A DNA stretch of 64,000 bases from Anaerolineae bacterium (GCA_023151115.1 JAKLJP010000020.1:62001-126000); one strand, 5' to 3'; positions 9,559 to 20,038 are shown, counted from the stretch's first letter. The notes: generated by a model from the letters alone, not told the origin. Made by a program: numbers and translations.

Positions 9559-10618
9559 AGCCGCTTTTTCGGCCAACCCCAGAAAAATCACCCGGTTGGA
9601 TATATTACAACTCTTACTACGAGGGCGGGCCTTTATTGCCCTCATCCTGGTGATGATTGTCTTTTCCTTTATGTCCGACACCTTCCTGACGACCCAGAAT
9701 ATGATTATCATGGCCAAGCAAGTGGCCGTGAATGCCATTGTAGCCATTGGGATGACCTACGTGATCTTGACCGGCGGCATTGACCTGTCGGTAGGCTCTG
9801 TAGTCGGCTTGACCGCCATGCTCGCCGGCGGGTTGATCAACGAGGGGCTAATTTTGCCCACGTTTGGGGTGATTGTCTATTTCAATGTCTGGATGATTAT
9901 TATCATCTGCCTGGTTATAGGGGCGTTGATTGGCGGGGTCAACGGGCTGGTGATTACCCGGTTTAATGTGGCCCCTTTTATTGCGACCCTGGGCATGCTA
10001 TACGCTGCCCGCGGCTTCGCTCTGCTGCGTTCCAACGGCAACACTTTTCCGAATCTGGTGGGACGGCCGGAACTGGGCAACACCGGCTTCCCGCAGCTAG
10101 GGGCCGGTAAATTTCTGGAAATTGATTACTCCATCTGGATTATGATCGGTTTTGTATTGGTGGCGGCTTTTATCGCCGCCAAAACGCCCTTTGGCCGGCA
10201 GGTTTACTCTATCGGCGGCAACGAGCGAGCGGCGCGCTTGTCGGGGGTACGGGTTAACTGGATAAAAATTGTGGTTTATATGATTTCCGGCTTTTGCGCG
10301 GCCATGACCGGTTTGATTATTGCCTCCAAGCTGGTGGCGGCCCATCCGGCCACCGGCGAGTTTTTTGAACTAAATGCCATTGCCGCGGTGGTGCTGGGCG
10401 GTACGTCGCTGTCGGGCGGTCGAGGCAGTATCGGCGGGACGATTATCGGCGCTTTTGTGATTGGGGTGCTGAGCGCCGGGCTGGTCATGGTCGGCGTCTC
10501 TTCGTTTTGGCAGCAGGTTATTAAGGGCCTGGTCATTGTGGTGGCTGTTGTGATTGATCAATTACAGGCGCGCTTGCAAGAACGGGTGGCTTTGCAGCAG
10601 CAACAGCAGTTGGCGTAA
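9545..10618 (+). CDS. Sugar ABC transporter A, permease
   Basis: A 357-residue RbsC-like permease with about ten hydrophobic segments. The family motif GMTYVILTGGIDLSVGSVVG and the cytoplasmic loop YSIGGNERAARLSGV are clear, as is the late glycine-rich AAVVLGGTSLSGGRGS. The start at 9545 is preferred because of AGGAGC 8 bases upstream and overlap with the ATPase gene. It forms the membrane channel for transporter A, probably as a homodimer because only one permease gene is present. Confidence 0.94.
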
Positions 10619-10622
10619 TGAC

Positions 10623-10683
10623 AACAGGGTAGCAGGGTAGCAAAGTAGCAAAAAACTGCGACTCTGCTACTTTGCTACCTGTT
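10623..10683. repeat. Word-like hairpin, family 'gtagcaggg'
   Basis: Left arm 10623-10650 and right arm 10665-10683 pair over tgctactttgctacc-type words, 4 bases after the permease stop. It may end or stabilise the permease mRNA. Confidence 0.75.
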
Positions 10684-10729
10684 TTCCAAGCGCAGTCTGG
10701 GGAAAACTAGAACTTTACTCGAAAAGAGA

Positions 10730-10841
10730 ATGGAGATACCGGCGAACTTGGCGGGACGCGGTATCTCCATAAGCCAGAGCAGTTATAGAGGCCAGGCAGA
10801 GCTTGCGCCCTGCTTGTCGCTCTATTGGCCTGCCTGTTTTT
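10730..10841 (+). promoter_or_regulatory. Two consecutive stem-loops before the binding-protein gene
   Basis: A perfect 11-bp stem (10730-10740 with 10760-10770) is followed by a second region in which two mutually exclusive pairings are possible: atagag (10785-10790) with ctctat (10820-10825), or aggcca (10789-10794) with tggcct (10826-10831). The second pairing is followed closely by a T5 run (10837-10841). The arrangement could be a terminator, an attenuator or an mRNA-stability element that sets the level of the binding protein apart from the membrane parts. Confidence 0.45.
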
Positions 10842-10918
10842 ATTATAGCACAGAAGGGAGGTGAGTCTCCAAAAACTTAAAGAGATTGTGATAATGAAAA
10901 TCGCCTTAATATTTTTGA

Positions 10919-12064
<1,146 letters not shown>

Positions 12065-12100
12065 AAGTTGAAAGATAAAGCGACACCTGTGACCCATTAA

Positions 12101-12153
12101 CGTGTTGCGTCTTGCGTGTTCCGTCCGCTTTACATCACGCAAGACGCAACACG
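12101..12153. repeat. Perfect 18-bp inverted repeat, family 'gtgttgcgtctt'
   Basis: Arms 12101-12118 and 12136-12153 are perfect complements around a 17-nt loop. The same core recurs at 27823-27868. Confidence 0.85.
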
Positions 12154-12277
12154 CCACACGAATGAGGACTGGGTATCTGCTCACTTGGCATGTAACCGGT
12201 CTCCCGTCCCCGGTCCCCAGTCTATTTACAAAGGGGCCATCACGAGCCTGGCGGCACACTACCAATAATAATGAAAA

Positions 12278-12327
12278 TGGAGTGCAAGGCTTGCCTTGCG
12301 ACATAGCAAAGTAAGCTTTGTACTCCA
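12278..12327 (+). ncRNA. Possible three-way-junction RNA in the isomerase leader
   Basis: An outer stem (tggagt 12278-12283 with actcca 12322-12327) encloses two hairpins with 4-nt loops: gcaagg/ccttgc (12284-12299) and caaag/ctttg (12307-12320). It ends 26 bases before the isomerase start. It could be a cis-acting RNA or simply two fused copies of a palindromic repeat. Confidence 0.4.
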
Positions 12328-12353
12328 GCTGTCTATTTTCAGAGGAGTATAGC

Positions 12354-13766
12354 ATGAAAAAAACAACCCTGGGCGTCATTGTAGGCAATCGCGCCTTCTT
12401 TCCCGATAAGTTTGTGGTCGAAGGGCGCAAAGAGATTTTGAACATTCTGCAACGGTGGGATATTGCGGCCGTTATCCCCGATGAAGCCACCACCAAACTG
12501 GGTGCTATCGAAACCTGGACCGACGCTCAAAAGTGCGCCGACCTTTTCCGGGCCAATCGAGACAGAATTGACGGCATCCTGGTGACGCTGCCCAACTTTG
12601 GCGATGAGAAAGGCGTGGCCGATGCTATCCGGCTGTCTGAATTGAACGTGCCGGTTTTGGTCCATGCCTTTCCCGACGACATCAACGATTTGTCCACCTC
12701 CAACCGGCGCGATGCCTTCTGCGGCAAAATCTCGGTTTGCAACAACCTGTACCAGTACGGTATCCCCTACAGCGTCACCCAAAGCCACACCGTCAGCCCC
12801 GGCTCCGAGGAATTTAAAGCTGAACTGCGCCAATTTGTCGGCTTGTGCCAGGTGGTCAAAGGCATGCGCCGGGCGCGCCTGGGCGCAGTGGGGGCCAGGC
12901 CCGACGCCTTTAAAACCGTGCGCTACAGCGAGAAACTGCTTGAAGCCTCGGGGATTGACGTTTCAACCCTGGACCTGTCCGAGGTTTTTGGCGCAGCCGA
13001 AAAGCTGGCCGATGATGACACACGGGTGCGGGCCAAGCTGGAAGAAATCAGCGCCTATGCCAATACCGGCAGCGCCCCGGCCAAATCATTAGTGCTGATG
13101 GCCAAGCTGGGTATTGTCCTGGGCGACTGGATGAACGAGTACAACATTGATGCGACCGCCATTCAATGCTGGAGTTCGCTGCAGCACAATTACGGGGTCA
13201 ATGTTTGCACCATTATGAGCATGATGAGTGAGAAGTTGATGCCCAGCGCCTGCGAGGTAGATATTGCCGGGGTGGCCTCCATGTATGCGCTGCAACTGGC
13301 TTCGGGTACGCCCAGCGCCCTGGTGGATTGGAACAACAGCTACAGCGACGAGCCGGATAAATGCGTCTACTATCACTGCGGCAACTGGGCCAAGAGCTTT
13401 GTGCCGGAAATTCAGATTGTGGCCGCCGAAGTGCTGGGCAGCACCTTGGGGATGGAAAATACCTGGGGCGCGGTAGATGGCCGCACCGATGCCGGTCCGC
13501 TGACCTTTGCTCGGATTGATACCGACGACCGCCATGGCCGGATTAATACTTATGTCGGTGAGGGCCGCATCACCAACGATTACCTGTCGGCCATGTCGGG
13601 CACACGGGCGGTGGTCGAGGTACCCGGCCTGCAAAAGTTGATGCGCTATGTTTGCAAAAACGGCTTTGCTCACCACGCCGCCATGAGCAAATCCAGCGTG
13701 GCTAATGTACTGGCCGACGCCTTTGAGACGTATCTGGGCTGGGACGTGTATCATCACGGAGGCTAA
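12354..13766 (+). CDS. L-fucose/L-arabinose isomerase family protein
   Basis: A 470-residue protein of the FucI/AraA isomerase superfamily in its short form. The metal-site region is recognisable: [24 protein letters not shown], and a late HHAAMS. These enzymes interconvert an aldose and a ketose with a divalent metal. Which sugar is used cannot be read from the sequence; relatives include fucose, arabinose and sulfoquinovose isomerases. The start at 12354 has AGAGGAG upstream. It lies downstream of transporter A and is probably the first catabolic step for its substrate. Confidence 0.8.
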   Translation: MKKTTLGVIVGNRAFFPDKFVVEGRKEILNILQRWDIAAVIPDEATTKLGAIETWTDAQKCADLFRANRDRIDGILVTLPNFGDEKGVADAIRLSELNVPVLVHAFPDDINDLSTSNRRDAFCGKISVCNNLYQYGIPYSVTQSHTVSPGSEEFKAELRQFVGLCQVVKGMRRARLGAVGARPDAFKTVRYSEKLLEASGIDVSTLDLSEVFGAAEKLADDDTRVRAKLEEISAYANTGSAPAKSLVLMAKLGIVLGDWMNEYNIDATAIQCWSSLQHNYGVNVCTIMSMMSEKLMPSACEVDIAGVASMYALQLASGTPSALVDWNNSYSDEPDKCVYYHCGNWAKSFVPEIQIVAAEVLGSTLGMENTWGAVDGRTDAGPLTFARIDTDDRHGRINTYVGEGRITNDYLSAMSGTRAVVEVPGLQKLMRYVCKNGFAHHAAMSKSSVANVLADAFETYLGWDVYHHGG

Positions 13767-13855
13767 TTCGGTCTTATCCTGACGGGCAACACCGGATAGT
13801 CGAGAAGGCCAAGCCTTCACTTTATTGTGCAGCAATTCTCGTTTTGGTTTCTATG

Positions 13856-13945
13856 GAACGCAGATAACGCTGATATCCGCAGATTTCCGCTGATTTTTTA
13901 ATTTTATCTGCGTTGATCTGCGAAAATCTGCGTCATCTGCGTCCT
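13856..13945. repeat. Word-like hairpin, family 'cgcagatgacgcagat'
   Basis: Repeated words built on cgcagat and gctgat, then their complements (atctgcgttgatctgcg, atctgcgtcatctgcg), form a long imperfect hairpin. A second copy is at 34090-34191. Confidence 0.8.
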
Positions 13946-14113
13946 ATTTTTAGTCATGATGAGAATCGCTGTTTATATTATTCCTGGATAATAGGCTCCT
14001 GTTTTTCAACCAGCAGTGGCGACGCTCCATTTTTTGCCCCCTTATCAATAATCAAATATACTTCTTTTTATGGCAATTCCAAGATTTAAATCATCCAAAC
14101 AAATTTGATTCGC

Positions 14114-14164
14114 GTGATGCATGATGAATTTGTCCTGAGAGTCCTCACGCATCACGTTTCACGA
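14114..14164. repeat. Inverted repeat 'cgtgatgc/gcatcacg'
   Basis: cgtgatgcatgatg on the left and cacgcatcacgtttcacg on the right pair around a short loop; related in style to the hairpin at 31638-31691. Confidence 0.6.
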
Positions 14165-14221
14165 GATTGGATAATTAATTTCTTAGAACTGCCATACACC
14201 CCACGACGGGAGGATTGAATA

Positions 14222-15247
14222 ATGCCCCAACGTATGGCCCTTTACATGCAAGACAAACACCCCATTCGCTACGAATTGGAAATGGCTAAATATGCCGAAG
14301 AACGCGGTTTTTCCGAAATCTGGCAGGCCGACACCCGGCTGGCCCGCGACTGCGTGGTGCTGATGAGCGCCTTTTTGACCGAAACCCGGCGGCTGCGATT
14401 GGGGTCGGGGGTGCTGCCCATCTGGACGCGCAACCCGGCGGTGATTGCCGCCACCTGGAGCACGATGTGGGAACTGGCCGGCACGCTGGAGGATGGCCGC
14501 AGCCGGGTTATGCTCGGCCTGGGGGCATGGTGGGAGCCGATTGCCGGGCGGGTGGGGGTCAAGCGGGAGCGGCCGCTGCAAGCCATCCGCGAGAACATCG
14601 AGGCCATTCGCCAGCTTTTTACGATGGAAGAAGTGACCTACCAGGGCGATTTTGTCTCCCTCGACCGGGTTCGGCTGGATGTGGCCTATGGCGACACATC
14701 GCCGCGCAATATTCCTATCTACATCGGCGCGACCGGCGACAAGATGCTGGAACTGACCGGCGAACTGTGCGACGGGGTGGTGCTCAACTACGTCGTCTCG
14801 GTGGATTACATTCGCCGGGCGGTGAGTCTGGTGGAAAAAGGGGCGCAGAAAGTAGGCAAAACCATCGCCGATATTGACCGGCCCGAATTACTGGTCTGCT
14901 GCCTGTCGGACGAAAATCCTGATGCGGCCATGGCTGAAGGCAAAAAGCTGGTGGCCTACTACCTGGCTACCGAGCCGCATATCATGAAAGCCAGCGGGGT
15001 AGACGAGGAACTGCTGGCCAAAGTGCAGTCCATCATGAGCTGGCCCGCCACCGAAGAGGATTATATCAAAGCCAGCCAGGTCATCCCCGACGACGTGGTG
15101 CGCAACCTCATGGCCGTCGGCGCCAGCGACGAGTGCCGGGCCAAAGTCGCCGAGTACATCCGGGCGGGTGTGACCTGCCCCATCCTTTACCCCATGATGG
15201 ACGACATCAAAGCCGTAATTGACGCTTTTGCCGATTGGGAGCCGTAA
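14222..15247 (+). CDS. LLM-class flavin/F420-dependent oxidoreductase
   Basis: A 341-residue protein of the luciferase-like monooxygenase family, in the branch of F420- or FMN-dependent TIM-barrel enzymes related to methylene-tetrahydromethanopterin reductase. Visible features are [15 protein letters not shown] near the N-terminus, [19 protein letters not shown] (substrate and cofactor side), [13 protein letters not shown] and [14 protein letters not shown] single coenzyme-dependent oxidation or reduction is expected. Its position after the isomerase suggests that it acts in the same sugar locus, but this is not proven. GGGAGGA precedes the start. Confidence 0.82.
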   Translation: MPQRMALYMQDKHPIRYELEMAKYAEERGFSEIWQADTRLARDCVVLMSAFLTETRRLRLGSGVLPIWTRNPAVIAATWSTMWELAGTLEDGRSRVMLGLGAWWEPIAGRVGVKRERPLQAIRENIEAIRQLFTMEEVTYQGDFVSLDRVRLDVAYGDTSPRNIPIYIGATGDKMLELTGELCDGVVLNYVVSVDYIRRAVSLVEKGAQKVGKTIADIDRPELLVCCLSDENPDAAMAEGKKLVAYYLATEPHIMKASGVDEELLAKVQSIMSWPATEEDYIKASQVIPDDVVRNLMAVGASDECRAKVAEYIRAGVTCPILYPMMDDIKAVIDAFADWEP

Positions 15248-15280
15248 GCAGACCGCCGACCGTTGACCGCTGACCGCCGG
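15248..15280. repeat. Word-like repeat, family 'accgccgaccgctgaccg'
   Basis: Tandem variants of gaccgctgaccgccg directly after the stop codon. Copies occur after other genes at 40363-40385 and 47212-47234. Confidence 0.65.
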
Positions 15281-15318
15281 TTTTCTCTGGTCTGCTGGTA
15301 TCATCTCCAAGATTCCGG

Positions 15319-15342
15319 TATAATTTAGTTATGTCTAACTAA
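15319..15342 (+). promoter_or_regulatory. -10 box with inverted repeat before the AAA gene
   Basis: TATAAT at 15319-15324 is followed directly by a 7-bp inverted repeat (ttagtta 15325-15331, taactaa 15336-15342). The -35 region is poor. The repeat at the start point could be an operator that keeps the ATPase-TOPRIM pair low. Confidence 0.5.
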
Positions 15343-15360
15343 AGCGGGAAAGATAGTTCA

Positions 15361-16410
15361 ATGCTAAGAGATATAACGATTGAAAATTATCGCCTCTTCG
15401 AGGAGTTTCACATGGAGGGATTGACTCAAATCAATCTTTTGGTGGGGGCGAATAACAGTGGGAAAAGCAGTTTGCTTGAGGCTATTTATTTATTAGTTAA
15501 TCACGAGGATCGTACCGCTTTATCAAACGTTATTGACAACAGATTCGTGTTAAAATCTCGTCTTCGTCGTGATAGGGAGGATGAGGCATCTAATATATTT
15601 CCAGTATCTACTCTTTTTAGAGGTTACAAACCTCGCAAAGATTACCATATCGTCCTGTCCAGTCAAAAAGATCAACAGATGTCTCTTAAATTGAACTTTA
15701 TCGAGTCTAAATCTAAGCGAAACGATAGAGGAGTAGGAGTTAGTTTACAATTTACTAGTGGTGAAAGAAAGTTTGATAATTCTTTTGATTTAGATGAACT
15801 ATTCGTTCCTTGGTACAGGGAAAAATATCAAGTTGAAAAATCAAAAGTCAATAAACACCTTGTGACTACTGATCGCCTTGATCAGCAGACAGTAACCAAT
15901 TTGTGGGAGCAAATCATCCTCACCCCTAAAGAAGACATAGTTCTAGAAATACTCCGTACTTTAGAACCGAAGCTTGAACGAATTGCTCTGATAAATCAAA
16001 CTGCGCCTGGAATGAGTGTTTTACTTAAAATCAAGGATAATGAGGCCCCAATTCCATTAGGCAGCATGGGTGACGGCATGCACCGAATTTTCGCCCTTGC
16101 TCTATCATTGGTTAACTGCGAAAATGGTGCTCTGTTTGTTGACGAAATTGATACCGGCTTGCATCACAAAGCTCTCACTAAAATGTGGCAGTTGGTTATT
16201 GGAACAGCAAAAAGACTTAATGTACAGGTTTTTGCTACCACCCATAGCTGGGATTGTTTGGCCTCATTTCACAAAGCTTTGAATGAGACGGAGGAAACCG
16301 ATCTCGGTTCGGTGTTCCGACTGGAGCGCAAAAACGGGCAAATTGATTATGTGGCTTACACCGGCGAAGAATTAGCCGTGGCCGTCAAACACGATATTGA
16401 GATGCGGTAA
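15361..16410 (+). CDS. AAA family ATPase (OLD/AbiL-like, SMC-type head)
   Basis: A 349-residue ATPase with an ABC/SMC-type head split by a long insert. Walker A GANNSGKSS is at 29-37, a signature-like GSMGDGMHR at 234-242, Walker B ALFVDEID at 257-264 and the H-switch ATTHSWD at 292-298. Such ATPases pair with a TOPRIM effector in OLD, Gabija, AbiL and PARIS defence systems. Here the next gene is a TOPRIM protein, overlapping by one base (TAATG). The first 900 bases are clearly more AT-rich than their neighbours, which suggests transfer. The function as defence is inferred. Confidence 0.82.
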   Translation: MLRDITIENYRLFEEFHMEGLTQINLLVGANNSGKSSLLEAIYLLVNHEDRTALSNVIDNRFVLKSRLRRDREDEASNIFPVSTLFRGYKPRKDYHIVLSSQKDQQMSLKLNFIESKSKRNDRGVGVSLQFTSGERKFDNSFDLDELFVPWYREKYQVEKSKVNKHLVTTDRLDQQTVTNLWEQIILTPKEDIVLEILRTLEPKLERIALINQTAPGMSVLLKIKDNEAPIPLGSMGDGMHRIFALALSLVNCENGALFVDEIDTGLHHKALTKMWQLVIGTAKRLNVQVFATTHSWDCLASFHKALNETEETDLGSVFRLERKNGQIDYVAYTGEELAVAVKHDIEMR

Positions 16411-17066
16411 TGAGCCGTAAATCCGATAAAAGCTCTCATCTGCTCGTCGAAGGTAAAAATGACCAGCATGTTATCTGGGCTTTGTGCGAAATGTATCAAC
16501 TACCGGAAACCTTTGATGTCATTGTCCCTGTCGGTGATAATGAAGGTGAAAATAGTGGTGGCATTGAGACATTGCTGGCAGACATCCCTGTTCGGCTCAA
16601 AGAATCAGGGCTAAAAACCCTGGGGATGGTGGTTGATGCAGACGAGGATATTCAAGCTTGTTGGCGTAGTATTCGATCTCGTTTACAAAAAGCCCAATAT
16701 GACATTCCAGTTCAGCCAAGTCAAGAAGGTTTTATTCTATCGTTGCCAAATCGCCCTCGTATCGGCGTGTGGGTGATGCCGGATAACCAATTACCGGGTA
16801 GGTTGGAAGATTTTGTAGGCCACCTTATTCCGCCAAAAGATGGTCTCAAACCGATAGCCGAAAAAACGCTGCAATCCATTGAAAAAAAGCAGTTGAACCT
16901 CTTTCGACCTATTCATCGCTCAAAAGCGCTCATCCATACCTGGCTGGCCTGGCAAGAGACGCCGGGGATGCCGATGGGTCAGGCGATTACGGCGCGTGTA
17001 TTGCTCCACGATCAAACTTTGGCAAATAGTTTTGTATCTTGGCTAAGAAGGCTATTTGTCGAATGA
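16410..17066 (+). CDS. TOPRIM / DUF3226-like protein, partner of the AAA ATPase
   Basis: A 218-residue protein with TOPRIM hallmarks: LLVEGKND (11-18) carries the first acidic residue Glu14, and VVDADED (74-80) the DxD pair. A DUF3226-type C-terminal part follows (GVWVMPDNQLPGRLEDFV). TOPRIM domains bind Mg and cut or rejoin nucleic acid, or act as toxins. The gene overlaps the ATPase upstream by one base and the Gfo/Idh gene downstream by four (ATGA). The pair resembles two-gene abortive-infection modules but does not match a named one that I can confirm. Confidence 0.75.
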   Translation: MSRKSDKSSHLLVEGKNDQHVIWALCEMYQLPETFDVIVPVGDNEGENSGGIETLLADIPVRLKESGLKTLGMVVDADEDIQACWRSIRSRLQKAQYDIPVQPSQEGFILSLPNRPRIGVWVMPDNQLPGRLEDFVGHLIPPKDGLKPIAEKTLQSIEKKQLNLFRPIHRSKALIHTWLAWQETPGMPMGQAITARVLLHDQTLANSFVSWLRRLFVE

Positions 17067-18088
17067 CGTTTACCCCTCATCAAGAGCGTATCCGTTTGGC
17101 CCTCATTGGCGCTGGCATCTTCGCCCGTGATGTCCACATTCCGGCTCTGCAAGCTCTGAACGACACTTTTGAAATCGTCGCCGTTTACAGCCGCTCCCAG
17201 GCCAATGCAGCGGCGTTGGCAGCGCAACTTCCCGGCCCCGTCGAAGCCACCGCTGACCTGCCGGCCCTGCTGGCCCGCGAGGACATCGAGGCGGTCAATA
17301 TTATCCTGCCGATAGAGGTCATACCGGGGGTGGTCGAGTTGGCCCTGCGCTCCGGCAAGCACGTTATCAGCGAGAAACCGCTGGCCCCTGATGTGGCCAC
17401 CGGACGACGCCTGCTGGAACTGCATGCCCAGAACAGCGGGCAAATTTGGCTGGTGGGTGAGAACTGGCGCTACGAAGATGCTTTTGAACAGGCTGCTGCC
17501 CTCATCCACAGCGGTGAGCTTGGCCGCCCGCTGCTCTGCCATTGGGTGGTCTACAACCCCATCAACCCCGATAACAAATACTACCATACCCCCTGGCGGC
17601 GCTCCGGCGGCTATCCGGGCGGCTTTTTGCTGGATGTTGGGGTGCATCACATGGCGGTATTGCGCTGGCTGCTGGGTGAAATCAGCCAAGTCAGTGCCGT
17701 AACCGGCCAAATCCGGGCCGATTTGCCCCCCGCCGATATTTTGAGCGCCACTCTGCAATTTGAAAGCGGCGTTAGCGGAGTCTACCTGGCGACCTATGCG
17801 GTCAATGCGCCCTGGCCGCCGGAGTTGGTCATTACCGGCGAACACGGCTCGCTGCGCGTCCACCGCCAGGGGTTAGAAGTGACGAAAAACGGGCTGACCC
17901 GCACCGTGCCGGTCAGCCCACATCAGGGAGTCAAAAAAGAACTGGCGGCCTTTGCCGCTGCTGTTCGCCGGGGGGAACCTCACCGGAACAGCCCGCAGCA
18001 ATGTCTGCAAGATGTCGCCGTAGTGGAGGCCATGCTGTGCTCGGCGGAAACAGGTCGCCACATTGCGCCAGACCGGATTATTTTGTAG
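17063..18088 (+). CDS. Gfo/Idh/MocA family NAD(P)-dependent dehydrogenase
   Basis: A 341-residue oxidoreductase. The nucleotide fold shows LALIGAGIFA (12-21); SEKPLA (103-108) contains the conserved EKP, and DVGVHH (191-196) holds the acid-base pair Asp191 and His195. Members oxidise sugars, inositols or dihydrodiols. The start at 17063 overlaps the TOPRIM stop (ATGA); a TTG at 17039 is unlikely. The overlap implies one transcript with the ATPase-TOPRIM pair, although by function it fits the sugar locus upstream. Confidence 0.88.
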   Translation: MTFTPHQERIRLALIGAGIFARDVHIPALQALNDTFEIVAVYSRSQANAAALAAQLPGPVEATADLPALLAREDIEAVNIILPIEVIPGVVELALRSGKHVISEKPLAPDVATGRRLLELHAQNSGQIWLVGENWRYEDAFEQAAALIHSGELGRPLLCHWVVYNPINPDNKYYHTPWRRSGGYPGGFLLDVGVHHMAVLRWLLGEISQVSAVTGQIRADLPPADILSATLQFESGVSGVYLATYAVNAPWPPELVITGEHGSLRVHRQGLEVTKNGLTRTVPVSPHQGVKKELAAFAAAVRRGEPHRNSPQQCLQDVAVVEAMLCSAETGRHIAPDRIIL

Positions 18089-18215
18089 AGCTATAAACTG
18101 AGGGAATGATTAAATTACGAGAACCATCATTAACAATTCACAATTGTCAGTTCACCATTAATTAGCCCTTAAGTACGGCTTATAAAATTACCCCAAGTCG
18201 GGTAAAATAGGGCCG

Positions 18216-19355
18216 ATGAAAACCTTGTCACGCCTCATAGCCCTGTTTGGCCTCATTCTCAGTCTGGGGGTTGGTTTCTCTTTACTGCTGATGTTGTCGG
18301 TCAAGGCCGAAGCCCCCATTACCAGCCTGGATGCCAGCCCACCGATTTTCCCCGACAATCCCCTGTTAGCCCCGGCGCCGGGCGTCATCCTGGCCGATTT
18401 TAGACCCGGTTTTGATTGGGCCGATGCGGTTGACCCAGAAGGCAGCCCCATCAGTTACACCCTGGTTATCACCGGCCCGGTGGAAACCTTGGTTGTAACC
18501 ACCACCGACTCACATTTCATCCCTACTACCTATCTGGCTAATGGTTTTTTTAGCTGGACGGTTCGGACGATTGACGCCGCCGGTAACGCCAGCGTTTATC
18601 AGCCGCCGTTTACCTTCACCATCCAGGCCACCTGGCGTGGCTATCTGCCCATTGTCGTGAAAGCCCCGCCGCCGGTTTGCCCAATCAACTCCGACGCCGT
18701 CTACAGCCTGATCCCGGTAGACAATCCGCCCGCCGACCATCCCGATTATCTGCACGGCGATCTGAATTTGTCGCTGCGGGACTACAATCTTACTACCGGC
18801 GCGGCCGGCCTGGTGGATTACAGCGGCAGCAGCGATTCCGGCGCGCCTCAGTTGGCCAGTCTGTTTGAGCCGAATAACTTTCTGGGGATCAATGCGGTCT
18901 ATCGAGTCAATAGTTGGAATTGGGCCTGCGGCGCACATGGCTGTCCTGGCCCGGCTATTACCAACCCGCCGGTAACATTAATCAGCCTGAGAACCTCGCC
19001 CGGTGAGCCAATTTATATCCCGGAACGCAGCGCCGATATTTACGGCGGTGGCTATAAAGCGTTGGTGCTCTACGCCGAAGAGCAGCGGATTACCCTGGGT
19101 TACGTCCGCCAGGATACCGTGGCGAATGGTTACGCTGTACACCTTGAAAATATCTGCGTTGACCCTAACCTGCTGGCGCTTTACCAGAGCCGCGTCAATG
19201 CCAGTGGGATGCGGATTGTGCCCGTGGCACTGCCGGCCCTCCGCAACAACCAGGCCCTCGGCACGGCGCTAAGCGACGAAATCGGCGTGGCCATTAGAGA
19301 TCGCGGCGCTTTTATGGACCCCCGCTCGCGCAAGGATTGGTGGAGAGGGTATTAA
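18216..19355 (+). CDS. Secreted two-domain protein of unknown function
   Basis: A 379-residue exported protein. An N-terminal hydrophobic segment (residues 6-31) acts as signal or anchor. Residues about 45-140 look like a fibronectin-III-type fold (FDWADAVDPEGSPISYTLVI and GFFSWTVRTIDAAGNAS). The tract YLPIVVK (about 146-152), common in exported Chloroflexota proteins, separates a second domain of about 220 residues with three to four cysteines, which I do not recognise. No operon partner is evident. It may bind a ligand at the cell surface. Confidence 0.6.
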   Translation: MKTLSRLIALFGLILSLGVGFSLLLMLSVKAEAPITSLDASPPIFPDNPLLAPAPGVILADFRPGFDWADAVDPEGSPISYTLVITGPVETLVVTTTDSHFIPTTYLANGFFSWTVRTIDAAGNASVYQPPFTFTIQATWRGYLPIVVKAPPPVCPINSDAVYSLIPVDNPPADHPDYLHGDLNLSLRDYNLTTGAAGLVDYSGSSDSGAPQLASLFEPNNFLGINAVYRVNSWNWACGAHGCPGPAITNPPVTLISLRTSPGEPIYIPERSADIYGGGYKALVLYAEEQRITLGYVRQDTVANGYAVHLENICVDPNLLALYQSRVNASGMRIVPVALPALRNNQALGTALSDEIGVAIRDRGAFMDPRSRKDWWRGY

Positions 19356-19365
19356 GAAGGGAGAC

Positions 19366-19425
19366 GAGAGGATTGGAAGGTTGGAAATTTTCCTTTTCCA
19401 TTCTTCCAGCCTTCCATTTTTTATC
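19366..19425. repeat. Word-like hairpin, family 'ggaaggttgg'
   Basis: gattggaaggttggaa is answered by ttccattcttccagccttcc around an AT loop. A second copy is at 30472-30533. It lies between the secreted protein gene and aat. Confidence 0.65.
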
Positions 19426-19456
19426 TTTTCCTCTCGGCCTTATAATCCCGGCCAGG

Positions 19457-20038
19457 ATGAAATTAACCCCTCAACTTTTGCTAAATGCCTACAGCCAGGG
19501 GATTTTTCCCATGGCCGACGAGGATGGCGCAATTTATTGGTACGACCCTGATCCGCGGGCGATCATTCCCCTGGAAAACTTTCATGTTCCCCGTTCACTG
19601 GCGCGTACGATTCGCCGGGGCCAATTTGAAGTACGGGTGGATACGGCCTTTCGTGCGGTGATGGAAGCCTGCGCCGAATCGACGCCGGGCCGAGAGGTGA
19701 CCTGGATTAGCCAGGAATTTATTACGGCTTACAGCGAGCTGCATGCTTTAGGGTTTGCTCACAGCGTCGAATGTTGGCGGGCCGGCGAATTAGTGGGCGG
19801 GTTGTACGGAGTCAGCCTCGGCGGCCTCTTTGCCGGCGAAAGTATGTTCAGCCGGGCCACCGATGCCAGCAAAGTCGCCTTGGTGCACCTGGTCGAGCGG
19901 TTGCGACGGGGTGGTTTTGTGTTGTTGGATACCCAATTTATGACCGACCACCTCCGGCGCTTCGGGGCCATCGAGATTCCTCGTGAGGAGTATCAGGCCC
20001 GGCTGGCACACGCACTGAAGTGCCGGGCGCGGTTTTAA
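19457..20038 (+). CDS. aat: Leucyl/phenylalanyl-tRNA-protein transferase
   Basis: A 193-residue enzyme that adds Leu or Phe from aminoacyl-tRNA to N-terminal Arg or Lys of proteins, marking them for ClpS/ClpAP breakdown by the N-end rule. Diagnostic stretches are AYSQGIFPMADEDG, YWYDPDPRAIIPLE, GLYGVSLGGLFAGESMFSR and LLDTQFMTDHLRRFGAIEI. The start at 19457 begins at LTPQLLLNAY, usual for the family; longer upstream forms run through the repeat. The length is slightly short of the E. coli enzyme at its N-terminus. Confidence 0.95.
   Translation: MKLTPQLLLNAYSQGIFPMADEDGAIYWYDPDPRAIIPLENFHVPRSLARTIRRGQFEVRVDTAFRAVMEACAESTPGREVTWISQEFITAYSELHALGFAHSVECWRAGELVGGLYGVSLGGLFAGESMFSRATDASKVALVHLVERLRRGGFVLLDTQFMTDHLRRFGAIEIPREEYQARLAHALKCRARF

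Larger units (their letters stand above)
13767..14221. other. 455-bp gap with repeats
   Basis: No gene is seen. The gap holds a hairpin family at 13856-13945 and another at 14114-14164. A promoter for the next gene may be in the AT-rich stretch 14040-14110, but no clear boxes are visible. Confidence 0.5.

Noticed and set aside
12354..13766. Naming the isomerase a sulfoquinovose isomerase, with the split transketolase as a sulfo-transketolase
   Set aside because: The two genes are in separately regulated loci and no sulfolactaldehyde, sulfoacetaldehyde or sulfo-sugar-specific gene was recognised.
15361..17066. Calling the ATPase-TOPRIM pair PARIS or Gabija
   Set aside because: The effector lacks the DUF4435 layout of AriB and no UvrD-like helicase is present; only the general logic is shared.
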